Part shown: positions 15,572-20,442 of the stretch, in pieces | Position numbering within the stretch: the stretch's first letter is position 1 | Layout: each line of letters opens with the position of its first letter | Source of the DNA: Burkholderia sp. | GTDB lineage: Bacteria > Pseudomonadota > Gammaproteobacteria > Burkholderiales > Burkholderiaceae | Direction: 5' to 3' | DNA length: 20,442 bases | Assembly (NCBI GenBank): GCA_028292565.1 | Contig: JAQGMD010000001.1 | Span: 1-20,442, forward strand | The notes under the pieces: model-generated | Databases searched by the model: none | What the model saw: the letters and a program-made list of their open reading frames with translations, nothing else | Told to the model about the DNA's origin: nothing | Made by a program: the position numbers and the translations under genes

Positions 15572-16332
15572 GGGAGCAGGTATCCGTAGCGTTCAAATAT
15601 CGCGCGCGCTTTTGCCGAATAGACAAAGTCGTAAAACTGTTGCGCCACCTTCGGGTTGGTTTGCTGGCCGTGCCTGAGGATCACGGCGCCCTGGGCAATC
15701 GGCTGGTATGAGCCATTGGGCAATTCAATCCATCTTCCCTGGCCTTTCATTTCCGGCGACACCACCACTGATTTCGCGGTGAAGCCGGCGTCCGCGGCCT
15801 TCGAATGGATGTACTGGTTAGTCTGCGCAATGCTTTCACCGAAAACCAGCTTAGGTTTCAACGCGTCGTTCAGCTTGAAATGATCGAGTACCTTGATGGT
15901 CTCGCGGCCGTACGGAGCGGTCCTTGGATTGGCAACCGCGATCTTTGCGACAGCTGGACTTGCCAGTACGGCTTGCCAGTTTTTCAGGTCGAGATCCTTC
16001 ATCGTCCACAGCACCAGCGTGCCGTATGCGTACACTTTTGGCGGGCCGGAGGTATAGCCTTCCGTGTGCAGCTTTTCGGGATACTCCATGTCCGCCGACA
16101 AAAAGACGTCGAACGGTGCGCCGTTCATGACCTGCGCTACGAATTTGCCGGACGAGTTGTAAATCGGCTTGAGCTGATGGCCGGTCTGTTTCGTAAATTC
16201 CGCCTGTAAGTCATCGAACGCGAACTGCACGTTGGCGGCGACCGCAACTGTCAGGGTATCGGCGGAAGCGACCGAAGGAATGGCCGCAGAAAGGGTGGCA
16301 ACCGCGCCGGCAATCAGGAACAGACGCCTCAT
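15568..16332 (-). CDS. modA: Periplasmic molybdate-binding protein
   Basis: This is the substrate-binding component of the molybdate importer, 254 residues with ATG at 16332. A signal peptide is evident: MRR, a hydrophobic core, then SVASA with cleavage after A24 before DTLTVAVAAN. The mature part has family features: NVQFAFDDL near the N-terminus, YNSSGKFVAQV at the oxyanion site, GAPFDVFLSADMEYP, and NPRTAPYGRE. The frame is open further upstream into rng, but that extension would be non-homologous and would bury the signal peptide, so 16332 is the start. No strong ribosome site is seen; only 8 bases separate it from the rng stop, suggesting translation coupled to rng. Its stop overlaps the Mop gene (ATGA). 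Confidence 0.93.
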   Translation of the reverse strand: MRRLFLIAGAVATLSAAIPSVASADTLTVAVAANVQFAFDDLQAEFTKQTGHQLKPIYNSSGKFVAQVMNGAPFDVFLSADMEYPEKLHTEGYTSGPPKVYAYGTLVLWTMKDLDLKNWQAVLASPAVAKIAVANPRTAPYGRETIKVLDHFKLNDALKPKLVFGESIAQTNQYIHSKAADAGFTAKSVVVSPEMKGQGRWIELPNGSYQPIAQGAVILRHGQQTNPKVAQQFYDFVYSAKARAIFERYGYLLP

Positions 16333-16340
16333 CAGTTTGC

Positions 16341-17804
16341 TTACATCAGGATGATGTCGTACTGCTCCTGGTGGTAGAGCGTTTCCACCTGCAGTGAAAT
16401 CGGTTTGCCGATGAAGTCGCCGAGCATCGCCAGATGCTGCGATTCTTCTTCCAGGAACATGTCGACCACGACTTGCGAAGCGAGTATGCGGAACTCGCGC
16501 GGATTGAACTGTTTTGCTTCGCGCAGCAGCTCGCGCAGGATTTCGTAGCACACCGTGCGCGCGGTCTTGACCTGCCCCTTGCCGCTACAGGCGGGGCATA
16601 CCTCGCACAGGATATGCGCCAGCGATTCGCGCGTGCGCTTGCGCGTCATTTCCACCAGGCCGAGTGCCGAAAAGCCGGATACCGACACCTTGGCGCGGTC
16701 GCGCGACAATGCCTTGCCAAGCTCGGTGATCACCGCGTTCCGGTGCTCGGCGCTCTCCATGTCGATGAAGTCGAGGATGATGATGCCGCCGAGGTTGCGC
16801 AGGCGCAGCTGGCGTGCCATCGCATGCGCTGCTTCCAGGTTGGTCTTGAATACCGTGTCGTCGAAGTTGCGGCCGTTGACATAGCTGCCGGTGTTGACGT
16901 CGATGGTGGTCATCGCTTCGGTCTGGTCGATGATCAGGTAGCCACCGGACTTCAGGTCGACGCGCCGCCCCAGCGCGCGCTGTATTTCTTCTTCCACGCC
17001 GTACAGGTCGAACAGTGGCCGTTCGCCGGTGTAGTGCGCCAGCCTCGGCAATACCGAAGGCGTATAAGTGGCGCCGAACTGCTGGAGCATCTGGAAGTTC
17101 TCGCGCGAATCGACCTGGATGGTTGACGTTTCATCATCAACGAAATCACGCAGCACGCGTTGTGCCAGATTGAGATCCTGATAGAGCAGTGTCGGCGCCG
17201 GTTTGCTTTTGGCATGCTGGGAAATGGCCGACCAGGTCTTGCGCAGGTAATCGATGTCCATCTGCAAGTCGCTGTCGGATGCATCCTCCGCCATGGTGCG
17301 GATGATGAAGCCGCCTCTTTCATCGGCCGGGACGAGGCGCTGTACCTTTCCACGCAATTGTTCCCGCTCGGCTTCGTTCTCGATCCGCTGCGAAATACCG
17401 ATATGGGAATCCTGGGGCAGGTAGACCAGCATGCGGCCGGCGATGGAAATCTGGGTCGAAAGACGCGCGCCCTTGGTGCCGATCGGATCCTTGATCACTT
17501 GCACCATTATTGCCTGGCCGTCGTACAGCAGTTTCTCGATCGGCGTCGGCGCCGCTGCGGTATTGTCATGCGGCCGCGCTTCCCAGATATCGGCCACATG
17601 CAGGAATGCGGCGCGCTCGAGGCCTATGTCGATAAAGGCGGATTGCATCCCCGGCAACACACGCACCACTTTGCCGAGATAGATGTTCCCGGCCATCCCG
17701 CGCGACAGCGTGCGTTCGATGTGCAGCTCTTGCACAGCGCCTTGCAGGATCAGCGCGACGCGGGTTTCCTGCGGCGTAATGTTGATGAGGATATCTTCGC
17801 TCAT
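16341..17804 (-). CDS. rng: Ribonuclease G
   Basis: This endoribonuclease of the RNase E/G family matures the 16S rRNA 5' end and turns over some mRNAs, in the cytoplasm. Its 487 residues match RNase G (about 489) and lack the long C-terminal scaffold of RNase E. An S1 RNA-binding domain spans about 38-125 (GNIYLGKVVRVLPGMQSAFI). Catalytic metal aspartates are D302 in TIDVNTGS and D345 in IILDFIDME, matching RNase E D303 and D346. The zinc-link region is CPACSGKG. The ATG overlaps the maf stop by four bases (ATGA), so it is translated from the maf message. modA begins 8 bases after the stop. Confidence 0.97.
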   Translation of the reverse strand: MSEDILINITPQETRVALILQGAVQELHIERTLSRGMAGNIYLGKVVRVLPGMQSAFIDIGLERAAFLHVADIWEARPHDNTAAAPTPIEKLLYDGQAIMVQVIKDPIGTKGARLSTQISIAGRMLVYLPQDSHIGISQRIENEAEREQLRGKVQRLVPADERGGFIIRTMAEDASDSDLQMDIDYLRKTWSAISQHAKSKPAPTLLYQDLNLAQRVLRDFVDDETSTIQVDSRENFQMLQQFGATYTPSVLPRLAHYTGERPLFDLYGVEEEIQRALGRRVDLKSGGYLIIDQTEAMTTIDVNTGSYVNGRNFDDTVFKTNLEAAHAMARQLRLRNLGGIIILDFIDMESAEHRNAVITELGKALSRDRAKVSVSGFSALGLVEMTRKRTRESLAHILCEVCPACSGKGQVKTARTVCYEILRELLREAKQFNPREFRILASQVVVDMFLEEESQHLAMLGDFIGKPISLQVETLYHQEQYDIILM

Positions 17805-18421
17805 GGAATCGGGATGCCCGCTTTGCGCAGCAATTCCGCCGTTTCATAGAGCGGCAAACCCATGATGCCGGAATAACTGCCGGTAATGTTCTTGATGAAG
17901 ACGGCGGCCAGTCCCTGGACCGCGTAGCCGCCGGCCTTGTCGTAAGGTTCCGCGGTGGCGCAATAGGCGCGGATCAACTCATCCGTCAGGTTGCCGAAGC
18001 TTACCTCGGAGGAGTGGGTGGTCTGCCAGGTCTGTTCGTCGTGGTGCACGGCCACGCTGGTCAGCACCAGGTGGGTCTTTCCCGACAGGAGTTTCAGCAT
18101 TTCGGCAGCCTCTGCGGCATCAGCCGGTTTGCCGAGGATGCGCCCGTCGATGACCACTGTAGTGTCGGCCGCGAGGATCGGACGCATGGGCAGCCTGCGC
18201 CAGCTCATGGTATTGGCCGCATATTCCGCTTTTTCGCGGGTGACGCGGGCGACGTAGTCACCCGCTTTTTCACCGGGATGCACCTCCTCGCTCACTTCCG
18301 GCCCCCTGGGCGACGCGTCGCGCAGCAGCAGCAATTCGAACTCCACACCGACCTGGCGCAGAAGCTCGCGTCGACGCGGACTCTTGGATGCAAGGTAGAT
18401 CTTGTGACCTGCAGGTTTCAT
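17801..18421 (-). CDS. maf: Maf-family nucleoside triphosphate pyrophosphatase
   Basis: This 206-residue cytoplasmic house-cleaning enzyme hydrolyses (d)NTPs or modified nucleotides to monophosphates. Signature motifs are LASKSPRRRELL (N-terminus), ILAADTTVVIDGRILGKP in the middle with the catalytic Asp region, and EPYDKAGGYAVQG followed by GSYSGIMGLPLYET. This pattern fits the YhdE-type (dTTP/UTP) branch; exact substrate is inference. Overlap with rng by four bases reproduces the maf-rng pairing common in proteobacteria. Upstream, 72 bases separate it from rlmH and include a tandem repeat, so this is one of the few junctions where a separate promoter could sit. Confidence 0.95.
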   Translation of the reverse strand: MKPAGHKIYLASKSPRRRELLRQVGVEFELLLLRDASPRGPEVSEEVHPGEKAGDYVARVTREKAEYAANTMSWRRLPMRPILAADTTVVIDGRILGKPADAAEAAEMLKLLSGKTHLVLTSVAVHHDEQTWQTTHSSEVSFGNLTDELIRAYCATAEPYDKAGGYAVQGLAAVFIKNITGSYSGIMGLPLYETAELLRKAGIPIP

Positions 18422-18466
18422 AGAGTTGTTATACCTGAAGTAAATGCGCTGAAATAATAGGCGGAA

Positions 18467-18493
18467 CTAAATTCGTGACCTAAATTCGCTGAC
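18467..18493. repeat. Tandem 13/14-base direct repeat between rlmH and maf
   Basis: CTAAATTCGTGAC (18467-18479) is followed directly by CTAAATTCGCTGAC (18480-18493). The copies differ by one inserted C, and the second abuts the rlmH stop codon. The stretch is AT-rich compared with its surroundings. It may be replication slippage or a pair of binding sites upstream of maf. Confidence 0.7.
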
Positions 18494-18964
18494 TTATACC
18501 CGGTGGTATGGATGGTTTTGCGTGATCGACCACGCTCGGTAAAGCTGTTCCGCGAGCAATACGCGCACCATACCATGCGGCAGTGTCAGGCTGGACACAC
18601 GAATCAGCATATCCGCCGATGCCTTTAATCCGGCATCCAGGCCGTCTGCGCCGCCAATCACGAATGTAACATCACGTCCGTCTTGTTGCCACTGTGTCAG
18701 CAACTGCGAAAGTTGCATAGTTGTTACGTCCCGGCCATGCTCGTCGAGTGCGATGATGCGTGCACCCTTCGGAATGGCGGGTTCTATCCTGGCACGCTCC
18801 TGTGCCATTACGGTTTCCGCGGTCCTGCTGCCGGAGCGGTCCACCGGTTTGATTTCCTTGAGCTGGATCCGGCACTCCGGCGGCATCCGCTTTGCGTACT
18901 CGCTGAATCCCGTCTCGATCCAGGCAGGCATCTTGTGGCCTACCGCGGCGATGATGAGCTGCAT
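18494..18964 (-). CDS. rlmH: 23S rRNA (pseudouridine1915-N3)-methyltransferase
   Basis: This small SPOUT-class methyltransferase (156 residues, usual length about 155) methylates pseudouridine 1915 in helix 69 of 23S rRNA on assembled ribosomes. It starts with [20 protein letters not shown]. The SAM-binding knot shows as ALDEHGRDV and [11 protein letters not shown], and the end as [20 protein letters not shown], the strongly conserved C-terminus of the family. The gene lies 26 bases downstream of rsfS, the usual neighbour in proteobacteria, so both act on the large ribosomal subunit from one transcript. No strong ribosome site precedes the ATG. Confidence 0.97.
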   Translation of the reverse strand: MQLIIAAVGHKMPAWIETGFSEYAKRMPPECRIQLKEIKPVDRSGSRTAETVMAQERARIEPAIPKGARIIALDEHGRDVTTMQLSQLLTQWQQDGRDVTFVIGGADGLDAGLKASADMLIRVSSLTLPHGMVRVLLAEQLYRAWSITQNHPYHRV

Positions 18965-18990
18965 GCAGTGACAGTTGCTTGCGTAACCGC

Positions 18991-19631
18991 TTATTCAGCG
19001 GGTTTGGCAGCTTTGGTCTTCGCGGGTGCGCGCTTGGCCGGAGCGGCTTTGCGTGCTGCGGTTGCGGTTTTGCTTGGCGCTACCTTGACCTTCTTCCCGG
19101 TTGGAACCTTTGCGGCGGCCGATTTCTTTGCGGCTGTCTTGGTCGCGGTGGCGCGTGTCGAGGTTTTGCGCGCAGGTTTCTTAGGCTCGTCCTCGTCCAC
19201 TGTCGTCTGGCTCGCTGCCAAGTGGCGGGAGGTCTTCCTTGGCTCAGGTGCGCTGGCGTCTTCCGACGCGGTGCGCTTGGAAACGCGCTTGGCGGCGCCC
19301 AGCTTGATTTCCTTGTCGCCCCAGATTTCCTCGAGCCGGTAATAATCGCGTATCGCCGGCTGCATGATGTGGACGATCATGTCGCCCAGGTCAACCAGCA
19401 CCCATTCGCCCGTGTCTTCGCCTTCGATGCTGACAATGTGTCCGCCGTTCTCCTTGACCTTGTCACGCACCGATGCCGCCAATGCCTTGGTCTGGCGGTT
19501 CGACGTGCCGGAGGCGATTGCCATGCGGTCGAACAAGCTGGTGAGGTGGACGGTGTCGTATGCGCGGATGTCTTGGCCTTTGACGTCTTCAAGGGCGTCG
19601 ATGACGAGGGATTGCAGTTTTTTGATGTCCA

Positions 19632-19632
<1 letters not shown>
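18991..19632 (-). CDS. rsfS: Ribosomal silencing factor RsfS with histone-like tail
   Basis: RsfS binds uL14 on the 50S subunit and blocks subunit joining when nutrients are short. Residues 1 to about 115 are the conserved core: [51 protein letters not shown] and [10 protein letters not shown]. The remaining ~98 residues are an unusual low-complexity tail made of Lys, Ala, Pro, Thr and Arg (AAKK, PAKR and KTKAAKP patterns), like histone H1 or PhaF-type tails. Most RsfS proteins are 105-130 residues, so this is nearly double. The ATG overlaps the nadD stop by one base (TAATG), so the two are coupled. The tail is likely disordered and could bind rRNA (inference). Confidence 0.95.

Positions 19633-20442
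<810 letters not shown>

Noticed and set aside
16333..16551. N-terminal extension of modA to 16551
   Set aside because: The extra 73 residues overlap the rng coding region, look like out-of-frame rng, and would put the obvious signal peptide internally.

Overview
The window reads as chromosomal DNA of a betaproteobacterium in the Burkholderiales, most likely an Oxalobacteraceae-type organism (Herbaspirillum/Herminiimonas/Noviherbaspirillum group). This placement is inferred from protein flavour and from the gene order hemF-nadD-rsfS-rlmH-maf-rng, not from a database search. Coding density is very high. The longest gap between genes is about 200 bases (7669-7874), so no stretch over 300 bases lacks a gene. 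I see no rRNA, tRNA, CRISPR array, insertion sequence or phage gene.

Region 1 (1-3577): dnaE, the replicative DNA polymerase III alpha subunit, on the + strand. A possible divergent gene runs off the left edge. Region 2 (3695-13457) is a lipopolysaccharide (LPS) assembly cluster. It holds two Wzy_C/WaaL-type membrane proteins, the lipid A-core flippase MsbA, and an inverted family-2 glycosyltransferase. It ends with a run of a GT9-like gene, a GT8 gene, and a 698-residue gene that fuses a GT8 and a GT9-like domain. Both domain types are therefore present twice, in the mirror order GT9-GT8-GT8-GT9. The enzymes would build the core or outer core on the cytoplasmic face, MsbA would flip lipid A-core, and the Wzy_C proteins would act on the periplasmic face (polymerase or ligase).

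Region 3 (13573-16332, - strand) is a molybdate ABC importer: modA, a small two-repeat Mop/TOBE protein (ModG-like), modB and modC, each overlapping the next by 4 bases. Region 4 (16341-20442, - strand) is a housekeeping run in transcription order hemF (only its 3' end is present), nadD, rsfS, rlmH, maf, rng. Most junctions overlap by 1-4 bases. modA follows the rng stop after only 8 bases, so the molybdate genes look like a distal extension of the housekeeping transcript.

The most unusual element is the mirror-ordered, partly fused GT9/GT8 paralogue block. Secondary points are the Mop protein inside modABC, the long histone-H1-like tail on RsfS, a small open reading frame with a strong ribosome site downstream of modC that looks like the head of a lost gene, and a tandem 13/14-base repeat between rlmH and maf.
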